A stretch of DNA of 64,000 nt, from assembly GCA_963740835.1 (NCBI GenBank), contig CAVUFH010000003.1, positions 186,001 through 250,000 on the forward strand, given 5' to 3'. Below, one piece after another: positions 8,170 through 15,910 of the stretch. The DNA is from CAVUFH01 sp963740835 (GTDB lineage: Bacteria; Actinomycetota; Acidimicrobiia; IMCC26256; PALSA-610). The translations under genes and the position numbers were made by a program. How positions within the stretch are numbered: position 1 is the first letter of the stretch; each line of letters opens with the position of its first letter. The notes beneath the pieces are model-generated. The model was given only the letters and a program-made list of their open reading frames with translations. It was not told where the DNA came from and made no database searches.

Positions 8170-10665
8170 TTATTCGGGCGTACCGCTTCCGGCCAGCTCC
8201 ACCGGCGGGGGTTCGACACCCTCGATCGAGCGGAAGACGATCTCGTCGCCTTCGGCATCGATGACGATGGTGTCGCCGGCGCGGAACTCCTTCCAGAGGA
8301 TCTTCTCCGAGAGCGGGTCCTCGACCATCCGCTGGATGGCACGGCGCAACGGCCGGGCGCCGAGCGCGGGGTCGTAGCCGCGGTTGGCCAACAGCACCTT
8401 GGCCGGTTGCGTGAGCTCGAAGCCCAGGCCCTGGCCTTCGAGTTGTTCGCGCACCCGCTTCACCAGCAGGTCGACGATCTCGGTGATCTCTTCGGTCGTC
8501 AGCTCGTGGAAGACGATGACGTCGTCGATGCGGTTGAGGAACTCGGGCCGGAAGTGGCGCTTGAGCTCCTCGTGCACCTTGACCTTCATCTTCTCGTACG
8601 TGACGGCTTCGTCGTTCTTCACGAAGCCGACGTTCGCCTTGCGCAGGTCCGCGGTGCCCAGGTTCGACGTCATGATGATCACGGTGTTCTTGAAGTCCAC
8701 CGTGCGCCCCTGCGCGTCGGTCAACCGACCGTCCTCCAGGATCTGGAGGAGGGTGTTGAAGACGTCCGGGTGCGCCTTTTCGATCTCGTCGAACAGCACG
8801 ACCGAGAACGGCTTGCGCCGCACGGCCTCGGTCAGCTGACCGCCTTCGTCGTAGCCGACGTAGCCGGGAGGAGAACCTACGAGCCGGGAGACCGTGTGCT
8901 TCTCCATGTACTCCGACATGTCGAGCTGGATCATCGCGGACTCTTCACCGAACAAGAACTCGGCGAGCGCCTTGGCCGTCTCCGTCTTCCCGACGCCCGA
9001 AGGGCCGAGGAAGATGAACGAACCGGAGGGACGCTTCGGGTCCTTGAGGCCCGCGCGCGTGCGCCGGATGGCCTGCGACACCGACTTGATCGCCTCGTTC
9101 TGCCCGACGATCCGCTTGTGCAGCTCCTCTTCCATGCGGAGCAACTTCGCGGTCTCTTCCTCGGTGAGCTTGTACACCGGGATGCCGGTCCAGAGCGCAA
9201 GGACCTCGGCGATCGACTCTTCGTTGACTTCGTTGAAGAGGTCGACGCCTTCGGCGCGCCACTGCTGCTCCTTGTCGGAACGACGCTCGAGCAATTCCTT
9301 CTCGCGGTCGCGCAACTTCGCGGCCCGCTCGAACTGCTGCGCTTCGATCGCCGCTTCCTTCTCCTTGCGGATCTTCGCGATCTCGTCCTCGAGCTCGCGG
9401 TAGTCGGGCGGCGCCTGCATACGACGGATGCGCAGGCGCGAGCCCGCTTCGTCGATGAGGTCGATCGCCTTGTCGGGGAGGTGGCGGTCGGAGATGTAAC
9501 GGTCGGCGAGGTTCGCCGCCGCGACGATCGCCTGGTCGGTGATCGTGACGCGGTGGTGCGCCTCGTAGCTCTCGCGCAGACCCCTCAGGATCTCGATCGT
9601 GTGCGCGACCGACGGCTCGTCGACCTTGATCGGCTGGAACCGGCGCTCGAGTGCGGCGTCCTTCTCGAGGTGCTTTCGGTACTCGTCGAGCGTGGTGGCA
9701 CCGATCGTCTGGAGCTCACCGCGTGCGAGCATCGGCTTGAGGATCGATGCCGCGTCGATCGCACCCTCGGCCGCACCCGCACCGACGAGCGTGTGCAGCT
9801 CGTCGATGAACAAGATGATGTCGCCGCGCGTGCGGATCTCCTTCAGCACCTTCTTCAGCCGCTCCTCGAAGTCACCGCGGTAGCGGGACCCGGCGACGAG
9901 CGCGCCCAGGTCGAGCGTGTACAGCTGCTTCGCGTTCAACGTCTCGGGCACGTCGCCTTGGACGATGTTCTGCGCGAGGCCTTCGACGATCGCGGTCTTG
10001 CCGACCCCCGGCTCACCGATGAGCACCGGGTTGTTCTTCGTGCGGCGCGATAGGACCTGCATCACGCGCTCGATCTCGCGCTCGCGCCCGATGACCGGGT
10101 CGAGCTTCTTCTCGCGCGCGAGCTGCGTGAGATTTCGGCCGAACTGGTCGAGGACGAGCGAGCCCGACGGCTGCGCTTCGCCCGAACCACCGCTCGTGGA
10201 ACCCTGACCTCCGGCTTCCTTGGTGCCCGCGTATCCACTCAGCAGCTGGATGACCTGCTGGCGCACGCGCGACAGGTCGGCGCCGAGCTTGACGAGCACC
10301 TGTGCGGCAACACCTTCGCCCTCACGGATGAGACCGAGGAGGATGTGCTCGGTGCCGATGTAGTTGTGACCGAGTTGCAGCGCCTCGCGGAGCGACAACT
10401 CGAGGACCTTCTTCGCGCGGGGCGTGAAGGGGATGTGGCCGGAGGGCGCCTGCCCACCGTGACCGATGATCTCCTCCACCTGGGCGCGCACGGCCTCGAG
10501 CGAGATTCCGAGCGACTCGAGAGCCTTGGCGGCGACACCTTCGCCCTCGTGGATCAGGCCGAGCAGGATGTGCTCGGTCCCGATGTAGTTGTGGTTGAGG
10601 AGCCGCGCTTCCTCTTGCGCAAGGACCACGACGCGACGTGCCCGGTCCGTGAAGCGCTCGAACAC
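8170..10665 (-). CDS. clpC: ATP-dependent Clp protease ATP-binding subunit ClpC
   Basis: AAA+ unfoldase of the ClpP protease, about 831 residues. Two Clp-N repeats come first, both containing HNYIGTEHILLGLI (about 26-40 and 100-115). D1 follows with Walker A GEPGVGKTA near 215-225. A UVR-type coiled coil (AAIEAQQFERAAKLRDREKE) lies near 440-460, and D2 carries Walker A GPSGVGKTETAK near 560. The GTG at 10665 begins VFERFTDRARRVVVLAQEE, the canonical N-terminus, behind a GGAGAGGCGG ribosome-binding site. The frame extends upstream, but that part has no family similarity. A TAGAAT hexamer lies about 90 bases upstream. Confidence 0.96.
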   Translation of the reverse strand: MFERFTDRARRVVVLAQEEARLLNHNYIGTEHILLGLIHEGEGVAAKALESLGISLEAVRAQVEEIIGHGGQAPSGHIPFTPRAKKVLELSLREALQLGHNYIGTEHILLGLIREGEGVAAQVLVKLGADLSRVRQQVIQLLSGYAGTKEAGGQGSTSGGSGEAQPSGSLVLDQFGRNLTQLAREKKLDPVIGREREIERVMQVLSRRTKNNPVLIGEPGVGKTAIVEGLAQNIVQGDVPETLNAKQLYTLDLGALVAGSRYRGDFEERLKKVLKEIRTRGDIILFIDELHTLVGAGAAEGAIDAASILKPMLARGELQTIGATTLDEYRKHLEKDAALERRFQPIKVDEPSVAHTIEILRGLRESYEAHHRVTITDQAIVAAANLADRYISDRHLPDKAIDLIDEAGSRLRIRRMQAPPDYRELEDEIAKIRKEKEAAIEAQQFERAAKLRDREKELLERRSDKEQQWRAEGVDLFNEVNEESIAEVLALWTGIPVYKLTEEETAKLLRMEEELHKRIVGQNEAIKSVSQAIRRTRAGLKDPKRPSGSFIFLGPSGVGKTETAKALAEFLFGEESAMIQLDMSEYMEKHTVSRLVGSPPGYVGYDEGGQLTEAVRRKPFSVVLFDEIEKAHPDVFNTLLQILEDGRLTDAQGRTVDFKNTVIIMTSNLGTADLRKANVGFVKNDEAVTYEKMKVKVHEELKRHFRPEFLNRIDDVIVFHELTTEEITEIVDLLVKRVREQLEGQGLGFELTQPAKVLLANRGYDPALGARPLRRAIQRMVEDPLSEKILWKEFRAGDTIVIDAEGDEIVFRSIEGVEPPPVELAGSGTPE

Positions 10666-10753
10666 TGTTGAACCGCCTCTCCTGAGGGTTCCCGGCCCGG
10701 CCGCCCCTACGGACGTGTTTCCGAAGGGACGCCCGACGTGCCGGCGTATGACC

Positions 10754-10759
10754 ATTCTA
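10754..10759 (-). promoter_or_regulatory. -10 hexamer TAGAAT upstream of clpC
   Basis: TAGAAT (read 10759 to 10754) is close to the TATAAT consensus and would give an untranslated leader of about 80 bases before the clpC GTG. No good -35 is visible. The rest of 10666-10927 shows no gene. Confidence 0.35.
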
Positions 10760-10927
10760 TCGGCCGGTTCGGGCGCATCTTTGGCGCCGGAACCGGTTGT
10801 AACACGATCGACCTCAAAGTCCGACGGGCGATCGCGTAGTTCTCATACGACGCCCGGGGGGCACCAGATGTTCCCGGACCCGATTCGCGAGGATCGCTCG
10901 ACTGGGCCGAGCGAGCGACGACCCCGG

Positions 10928-10933
10928 TAGCGT
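10928..10933 (+). promoter_or_regulatory. -10 hexamer TAGCGT before the 81-bp repeat array
   Basis: TAnnnT element seven bases before the first ATG (10941) of the array. It could drive leaderless transcription through the array into the polyprenyl synthase. No clear -35. Confidence 0.35.
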
Positions 10934-10940
10934 GGCGGCA

Positions 10941-11267
10941 ATGACGGTCGCTCCGGGCTCCGCCTCCCCGCCGGTTCGCTCCAGTTCGCACCCGGTCGGC
11001 TCCGCCACTCTCGCTCCGCCAATGACGGTCGCTCCGGGCTCCGCCTCCCCGCCGGTTCGCTCCAGTTCGCACCCGGTCGGCTCCGCCACTCTCGCTCCGC
11101 CAATGACGGTCGCTCCGGGCTCCGCCTCCCCGCCGGTTCGTTCCAGTTCGCACCCGGTCGGCTCCGCCACTCTCGCTCCGCCAGTGACGGTCGCTCCGGG
11201 CTCCGCCTCCCCGCCGGTTCGTTCCAGTTCGCACCCGGTCGGCTCCGCCACTCTCGCTCCGCTATGA
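10941..11267 (+). CDS. Repeat-encoded 108-residue ORF, four 27-residue units
   Basis: The 81-bp period keeps one frame open through the whole array. Each unit starts MTVAPGSAS and ends GSATLAPP, rich in Pro, Ser, Ala and Gly with no hydrophobic segment, so any product would be disordered. The last unit ends CTATGA, a stop overlapping the ATG of the next mini-ORF. A TAGCGT hexamer seven bases upstream would allow leaderless initiation. An upstream in-frame GTG at 10932 exists. Whether it is translated is unknown; low-complexity sequence in a GC-rich genome often stays open by chance, and the opposite strand is open too. Confidence 0.3.
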   Translation: MTVAPGSASPPVRSSSHPVGSATLAPPMTVAPGSASPPVRSSSHPVGSATLAPPMTVAPGSASPPVRSSSHPVGSATLAPPVTVAPGSASPPVRSSSHPVGSATLAPL

Positions 11268-11289
11268 CATCCGCCACTCTCGCTCCGCT
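10941..11289 (+). repeat. 81-bp tandem repeat array upstream of polyprenyl synthase
   Basis: Four near-identical units begin at 10941, 11022, 11103 and 11184, each opening ATGACGGTCGC (GTG in the fourth). The first three are 81 bp. The fourth is 80 bp because CCAATG becomes CTATG. A truncated fifth piece (11264-11289) repeats only the end of the unit (CCGCCACTCTCGCTCCGCT). The next gene begins with the same ATGAC that opens each unit. Copies differ by very few bases (for example CGCTCC versus CGTTCC), implying recent expansion or homogenisation. There are no unique spacers, so it is not a CRISPR. Confidence 0.95.
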
Positions 11290-11293
11290 ATGA
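11264..11293 (+). CDS. Nine-residue mini-ORF coupling the array to the polyprenyl synthase
   Basis: Ten codons including stop, reading MTSATLAPL. Its start overlaps the stop of the repeat ORF (ATGA at 11264-11267) and its stop overlaps the start of the polyprenyl synthase gene (ATGA at 11290-11293). The double four-base overlap is visible directly. A role in translational coupling is inference. Confidence 0.35.
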   Translation: MTSATLAPL

Positions 11294-12267
11294 CACTCGT
11301 CGACGACGTCGGCCTGGCGCCCCTCTCCGGCGATCTCGAACGGGTCGAGGCCCGCCTGGCGGACGCGGTGCGCGCCGAAGATCGCTTCCTCGGCGAGGTC
11401 GCGGCCCACCTCCTCGCCGCCGGGGGCAAGCGCCTGCGGCCCACGCTCACGCTCTGCTCGACCTATGCGACCAACGGCGCGGGCGGCCCCGCGACCGGCC
11501 GCGCGATCACCGGCGCGTGCTCGGTGGAGCTCGTCCACCTCGGATCGCTCTACCACGACGACGTGATCGACGAGGCCGAGACTCGCCGCGGCGTGCCGAG
11601 CGTGAACGCGCGCTGGTCGAACATCGTCGCGATCCTCTCCGGTGACTTCCTCCTCGCCCAGGCGTCCGCGCTGGCGGCGTCGCTCGGTGCCGATGTCGCG
11701 GGCCTGCTCGCGTCGACGATCGGTGAACTGTGCCGCGGTCAGGTGCTCGAGCTGCAGTACCTGTTCGACGCGGATCGCAGCCAGGAGTCGTACTACTCCG
11801 CGATCGAGGGCAAGACCGCGTCGCTGATGGCCACCGCGTGCCGCATCGGCGGCATGGTCAGTGACGTGTCCGCCGACACCCTCGACGCGCTCACGCAGTT
11901 CGGCCACCACCTCGGCATGTGCTTCCAAATCGTCGACGACGTGCTCGACGTCACCGGCAGCCTCGCCGAGCTCGGCAAGCCCGCCGGTAACGACGTGCAC
12001 GAAGGCGTCTACACGCTGCCGGTCATCTGCGCGCTCGAGACGTCGACGGAGCTGCGGGAGCTGCTCGGTCGGAAGCTCGAACGGGCCGAGGTCGAGAAGG
12101 TCGTCGCGCTCGTGGCCGTGCCCGAGGCCATCGATGCCTCGCTCGCCGCGGCCCGCACGCACGCGGCGAAGGCGAACGAAGCGCTGACGGGCGCACCGGA
12201 GCTCGACCCGAACGTGTGCGATCGGCTGCGCACGCTGGTCGACGGGCTCGTCCTCCGCTCGAGTTGA
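11290..12267 (+). CDS. Polyprenyl diphosphate synthase (trans, long-chain type)
   Basis: About 325 residues of all-alpha isoprenyl synthase. GGKRLRPTL binds isopentenyl diphosphate. The first aspartate-rich motif is in YHDDVIDEAETRRG (about 96-109) and the second is FQIVDDVLDVTG (about 212-223). It elongates farnesyl or geranylgeranyl diphosphate to a menaquinone side chain or similar. A small residue region before the first motif fits medium to long products, but the chain length cannot be read with confidence. The ATG at 11290 overlaps the preceding mini-ORF stop. The downstream SnoaL-like gene overlaps its stop by TTGA. Confidence 0.88.
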   Translation: MTLVDDVGLAPLSGDLERVEARLADAVRAEDRFLGEVAAHLLAAGGKRLRPTLTLCSTYATNGAGGPATGRAITGACSVELVHLGSLYHDDVIDEAETRRGVPSVNARWSNIVAILSGDFLLAQASALAASLGADVAGLLASTIGELCRGQVLELQYLFDADRSQESYYSAIEGKTASLMATACRIGGMVSDVSADTLDALTQFGHHLGMCFQIVDDVLDVTGSLAELGKPAGNDVHEGVYTLPVICALETSTELRELLGRKLERAEVEKVVALVAVPEAIDASLAAARTHAAKANEALTGAPELDPNVCDRLRTLVDGLVLRSS

Positions 12268-12713
12268 GCACGTCGCGCGCCGAAGCACGCGCGGTGTTCG
12301 ACCGGCGCGTCGCGGCGTGGCTCGCGGCCGACATCGACGCGTACATGGACTGCTGGCACGATGACATGCGACTCACGCTGCCCGGCGGTCGCGTCGTGTC
12401 CGGCATCGTCGCCTACCGCCGCATGGTGGAGCAATCATTCGCGTGGGCCGGGCCCGTGTCGTTCGATATCCACGCACTCGCGGTAGAGGACACGTCCATG
12501 GCTCCCTCCGCTCCGGCCGATCGGCCTTCGGCGAGCGGGCCGGCGCGGCGTCCGCACGGGTGCAAGGTGTTGGCGGACTGGACGATCCGCGCCCGCCGGC
12601 GCGATGACGGGGTCGTCGTCGAGTGGTCGGGTTTGTCGATCTGCGAGCTACGCGACGGTCGGATCACGTGGTGGCGCGAACACCACCTCGCACCTCCGAG
12701 ACCGATCGACTGA
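12264..12713 (+). CDS. SnoaL-like (NTF2 fold) protein with an internal palindromic insert
   Basis: About 149 residues. The start is TTG at 12264, overlapping the stop of the upstream synthase (TTGA). N-terminal helices with RVAAWLAADIDAYMDCWHDDMRLTLPGGRVVSG and C-terminal VVEWSGLSICELRDGRITWWREH match the NTF2-like ketosteroid isomerase or polyketide cyclase fold. Between HALAVED and KVLADWTI, where homologs have a tight turn, some 20 residues rich in Pro, Ser, Ala and Arg are inserted, carried by a palindromic DNA segment. Substrate unknown. Coupled translation suggests a link to isoprenoid or quinone metabolism, but this is only inferred. Confidence 0.65.
   Translation: MSTSRAEARAVFDRRVAAWLAADIDAYMDCWHDDMRLTLPGGRVVSGIVAYRRMVEQSFAWAGPVSFDIHALAVEDTSMAPSAPADRPSASGPARRPHGCKVLADWTIRARRRDDGVVVEWSGLSICELRDGRITWWREHHLAPPRPID
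12508..12538. repeat. Palindromic insert inside the SnoaL-like gene
   Basis: A perfect 12-bp palindrome GGCCGATCGGCC (12515-12526) is flanked by CCGCTC (12508-12513) and GAGCGG (12533-12538). It lies within the residues that interrupt the NTF2-like fold and keeps the frame. Confidence 0.55.
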
Positions 12714-12727
12714 CCTGCGGCCCGTCG

Positions 12728-13264
12728 TCAGGCGATCGAGCAGACCAGGTGGATGTCGTCGGGCTCGGCCGCGAACAGCACGGGATGGACCGGGTCGGCC
12801 AAGCGGCAACCCTGTCCGAGGTAGAAGCCGACGGCCGACCCGGTTGGTGTCGCCGACACGTACAGCGACGCGGCACCCGCGGCGCGTGCGACGTCGACCG
12901 ACGCGTTCCACAGCGCTCGGGCCGCGCCGCGCCGGCGGGAGGGCCGGCTGACGTGGAGGAACGCGAGCCAGGCCAATCCCGGCTCGAACTGCGGGTCGAC
13001 CACCGCCAGACCCGCGGTGTCCGCTTCGTCGAACGCGCCGAGGAGCGCGGCGCCGCGTACGAGCACCGACGCACAGAACTCGATCTCGTGCCGGACACTA
13101 TGGGGCCCCGACCCGGCCGGATCCCACGGCGGGATCTCGCTCATCGGCACCGGCTGCTCCGTCAACCGACCGTCGATCACCGCGTAGTGCGCGTCGACGC
13201 GCTCCGACCGATCGATCGTGCCCACGAGCGACACGTCGTCGGCCGGCAGCGTCCGGACGCGCAT
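12728..13264 (-). CDS. GNAT-family acetyltransferase
   Basis: About 178 residues. The acetyl-CoA binding core is ALWLAFLHVSRPSRRRGAARAL-like, with the R-R-x-G-x-A loop (SRRRGAARAL) and a following helix. Then comes AAGAASLYVSATPTGSAVGFYLGQGC, the usual strand-helix with Tyr near the end. The ATG at 13264 gives MRVRTLPADDV. Upstream reading is a shadow of the neighbouring hydrolase. Substrate unknown. It begins eight bases after the alpha/beta hydrolase stop and is probably cotranscribed with it. Confidence 0.75.
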   Translation of the reverse strand: MRVRTLPADDVSLVGTIDRSERVDAHYAVIDGRLTEQPVPMSEIPPWDPAGSGPHSVRHEIEFCASVLVRGAALLGAFDEADTAGLAVVDPQFEPGLAWLAFLHVSRPSRRRGAARALWNASVDVARAAGAASLYVSATPTGSAVGFYLGQGCRLADPVHPVLFAAEPDDIHLVCSIA

Positions 13265-13271
13265 CGCCGGC

Positions 13272-14126
13272 TCAGGCCGTTTCTTGTTCGGCCTCGGGTG
13301 CGCCGAGGGACGCGTTGCTCGCGTCCACCTCGTCGAGGAACCGCAAGACCGCGTCGTTGAAGGCGTTCGGCGTCTCGGCCATGAGGCCGTGCGCGGCGCC
13401 ACTGAGCACGTAGAGGCGAGACGTGTGGATCAGCTCCGCGAGCTCCTCCGCGTCGCCAACGGGGGTGAGCGTGTCCTGCGATCCCGTGATGACGAGCGTC
13501 GGCACGGTGATCGTGTCGAGCTCGTTGCGCAGCTCGTCGCTCGCATCGAGGATGGCGCGGACCTGCGCGATGAAGGGCTCCGGCTTCGTCTGCATCAGGA
13601 CGCGCGCGAGGACGTTGATCCAGACGCCGAAGCGCCGCTGCAAGCGCGGGCCGATGAGCCAGCGCATGCCGTCTTCTTCGGCCATCGCGCGGATGCCGCG
13701 TTCGCCGACGACTTCGGCCCACTCTTGGAGCAGTTCGCGGCGCCACTCGTGGTGGTGGCAGGCGGTGCACGCGAGCGTCAACGACGAGGCGCGATCGTGG
13801 TGCAGCACGCCGATGATCTGGGCGATGATGCCGCCCATCGACGCGCCGACGATGTGCGCGTGGTCGATGCCTTCGGCGTCGAGCACCGCCACCGCGTCCT
13901 CCGCCATGCGGAGCAGGTCATAGGGCCCTTCGGGAGCGTCGGACGCGCCGGTGCCGCGATTGTCGACCGCGACGCAGAAGTGGCGGCGGCCGAACGAGCC
14001 CCGTTGGAGCGCCCACCCGCGGCTGTCCATGCCGAGGCCTTGAATCAGGAGACACGGTGTGCCGTCGCGCCGACCCCACGTCTGGTACGCGATCTTCACC
14101 CCGTCCGTGGTCCGAATGTCCGGCAC
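13272..14126 (-). CDS. Alpha/beta hydrolase
   Basis: About 284 residues. The oxyanion region is LLIQGLGMDSRGW, the nucleophile elbow GASMGGIIAQ (serine), the acid is in ITGSQDTLTP and the histidine in SGAAHGLMAE. The closest general types are the esterase or lactonase (PcaD, haloperoxidase-like) families. GTG at 14126 is preferred because GGAGGGGAGCC lies directly upstream. An ATG 24 bases further out lacks such a site. It precedes the GNAT gene on the same strand. No specific substrate can be assigned. Confidence 0.8.
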   Translation of the reverse strand: MPDIRTTDGVKIAYQTWGRRDGTPCLLIQGLGMDSRGWALQRGSFGRRHFCVAVDNRGTGASDAPEGPYDLLRMAEDAVAVLDAEGIDHAHIVGASMGGIIAQIIGVLHHDRASSLTLACTACHHHEWRRELLQEWAEVVGERGIRAMAEEDGMRWLIGPRLQRRFGVWINVLARVLMQTKPEPFIAQVRAILDASDELRNELDTITVPTLVITGSQDTLTPVGDAEELAELIHTSRLYVLSGAAHGLMAETPNAFNDAVLRFLDEVDASNASLGAPEAEQETA

Positions 14127-14192
14127 GGCTCCCCTCCGCTCCGTCCGCACGGTACTCGCGATGATTCCACGTCCGGGCGCGAAGTCGGGACT

Positions 14193-14900
14193 CTATGGAT
14201 GCGCGAGCAGTTGGCTGACCGCGTCGCGCACGGCTTCGGCGAGACGCGCCGCGCCGAGCGGGTCACCGGGATCGTGCGGCTGTTCGAGCGCGACGACCGG
14301 GCCGAAGCGCACCCGCCACGGTCGCACGATCGTGCCGAGCGGGCCCCCGGGTGTGACTGCGACGGGGATCGCGGGCGCGCGCGTCATCGCCTGCATCAGT
14401 GGCAAGGGTGGTGTACCCGCGCCGGTGCGCAGCCACGTGGGCGCGAGGGGAACCGCGACCAAGTGACCGGCGCGCAAGCAGGTCGCGAGGTCGCGCGCGC
14501 TGTCGGAGATCGCGCCGAGGCGGCGGAAAAATCCACCGACGAACGGTGCGGTCGGCGCGCCGATGACGCGCAACCGGCGTCCTGTGGCGCGCTCCACGGA
14601 AACCGCGACTGCCGCGGGCTCGAACAGACCGAAGCCGCGGTTCGCGACGAGGACCGCGCCGCCTTCCTTCGGGACGTGCTCGGCGCCGGTGACGGCGATC
14701 CGCACCAGCGCGCGAACGAGTGGCGCGGTGAGGTCGGCGAGCTGAGGATCGAGCCCGAACGGATCGACGGGATACCGGCCGCCGAGGCGGCGGCGGAACG
14801 CCTGCAGCACAGGTTCGGGCTCCGAGACGTGGTCGATGGCCAGGCCGTAGTCGGCGGCCGGCTCAATCGTCTCAACCGGATCGACGGTCGCGCCGGTCAT
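14193..14900 (-). CDS. PlsC-like acyltransferase homolog with altered HX4D motif
   Basis: About 235 residues resembling 1-acylglycerol-3-phosphate acyltransferases: AEHVPKEGGAVLVANRGFG, then a FVGGFFRRLGAI block and a VAVPLAPTWLR glycine/proline loop. The catalytic HX4D motif should fall where the sequence reads ANRGFGLFEPAAV. Neither the histidine nor the aspartate is present, so the classical acyl transfer is doubtful. The ATG at 14900 overlaps the stop of the epimerase-like gene (ATGA), so the two are translationally coupled. It may be a degenerate or non-catalytic lipid-binding member. Confidence 0.65.
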   Translation of the reverse strand: MTGATVDPVETIEPAADYGLAIDHVSEPEPVLQAFRRRLGGRYPVDPFGLDPQLADLTAPLVRALVRIAVTGAEHVPKEGGAVLVANRGFGLFEPAAVAVSVERATGRRLRVIGAPTAPFVGGFFRRLGAISDSARDLATCLRAGHLVAVPLAPTWLRTGAGTPPLPLMQAMTRAPAIPVAVTPGGPLGTIVRPWRVRFGPVVALEQPHDPGDPLGAARLAEAVRDAVSQLLAHP

Positions 14901-15862
14901 GCCACTGCCTCGCGCGCGGTCTCGATGGGCACGACGTTGGCCCACTCGAACAGCTCGCGCAGCACCTGCTGCGTCGAGCGCAGGTCGGTGAGGCCGAGCG
15001 CAGCGATGGCGCGGCCGCTCGAGCCGGTGCGGCCGTGGCGCAACAACTCGACGACGTGCGGCGCGATCGCCGCGCCCGCGACCTCGCTCATGCGCGCGAC
15101 CGCGCGCCAGAACGGTGGGAGCACCGGGATCGGCACGCGGCCGCCGAGCCGCACGGCTTGCCAGGGAGTGGCCGCACCGGGGCCGACGACGTTGAGCGGG
15201 CCGTCATAGCGGCGCTCGATCGCGGCGACCATCGCGCCGGCCGCGTCGTCGGGATGCAACAACGAGAACGGTGGATCCGCGAACGCCGGCACCGGCACCA
15301 CGGGCAGCCGGAGCAACCGGCCCAATGGGCTCGGGACGTGCGACCCGACAACCGGCGCGTAGCGCAACGCGCACACGCCGATGCCAGAGCGGGCACGCAC
15401 CCCGGCCGCGATCGCTTCGACGGCGAGCAACGACGCTCCGTACGCAGTCGCGGGAGCCGGCATGACCGTCTCGTCCGGTACCGACGCGTGCAACGAACGA
15501 GGGCCGTACACCTCGAGTCCGCTGCGGATCACGACGTACTCGAGGTTGCCGGCATGCGCGGCGGCGCTGAGCGCGGCGATCGTGCACAGCTCGGTGCGCT
15601 CCGATGCCGACACCGGTGTCATCCGCGACGACGGTTCGTAGACGCCGAAGTGCGCGATGACATTCGGCGCGACCTCGTCGACGAACTGTACGAGCTTGTC
15701 GCGGTCACGCGGGTCGATGCGCCGGAACTCGGCGCGGCGCAAACGCCGGCGGGGCGGGACGAAGTCGACGCCGACGATCTCCGTCGCCCACGCGCGCTGT
15801 TCGAGCAGCTGCGCGACCCGCGTCCCGAGCTCGCCACCCATCCCGGTCACCAGAATCTTCAT
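14897..15862 (-). CDS. NAD-dependent epimerase/dehydratase-like protein
   Basis: About 321 residues with an extended-SDR fold. The dinucleotide motif is TGMGGELGTRVA (about 6-17), followed by VGVDFVPPRR and the substrate-side stretch IRSGLEVYGPRS. The usual YxxxK active site aligns with YGASLLAVE, where the lysine is replaced, so oxidoreductase chemistry is uncertain. It is coupled by ATGA overlap to the acyltransferase-like gene, itself lacking catalytic residues. The pairing of sugar-epimerase-like and acyltransferase-like genes recurs in actinobacteria. Substrate unknown. Confidence 0.72.
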   Translation of the reverse strand: MKILVTGMGGELGTRVAQLLEQRAWATEIVGVDFVPPRRRLRRAEFRRIDPRDRDKLVQFVDEVAPNVIAHFGVYEPSSRMTPVSASERTELCTIAALSAAAHAGNLEYVVIRSGLEVYGPRSLHASVPDETVMPAPATAYGASLLAVEAIAAGVRARSGIGVCALRYAPVVGSHVPSPLGRLLRLPVVPVPAFADPPFSLLHPDDAAGAMVAAIERRYDGPLNVVGPGAATPWQAVRLGGRVPIPVLPPFWRAVARMSEVAGAAIAPHVVELLRHGRTGSSGRAIAALGLTDLRSTQQVLRELFEWANVVPIETAREAVA

Positions 15863-15910
15863 GACGATGCGGCTCCGGCCTCCGGCCCTCGAGGGAGGGA
15901 ACGGCGCGTG

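Noticed and set aside
5834..8377. An 847-codon plus-strand open frame
   Set aside because: It is antisense to radA and the LppM-like gene, has biased composition of a GC-rich shadow, and shows no family motif.
10941..11289. CRISPR array or phage att site
   Set aside because: Continuous tandem copies without spacers, no integrase and no tRNA nearby.
10843..12288. A 481-codon minus-strand open frame through the repeat array
   Set aside because: Antisense to the polyprenyl synthase, which has both aspartate-rich motifs. The repeat section is open on both strands.
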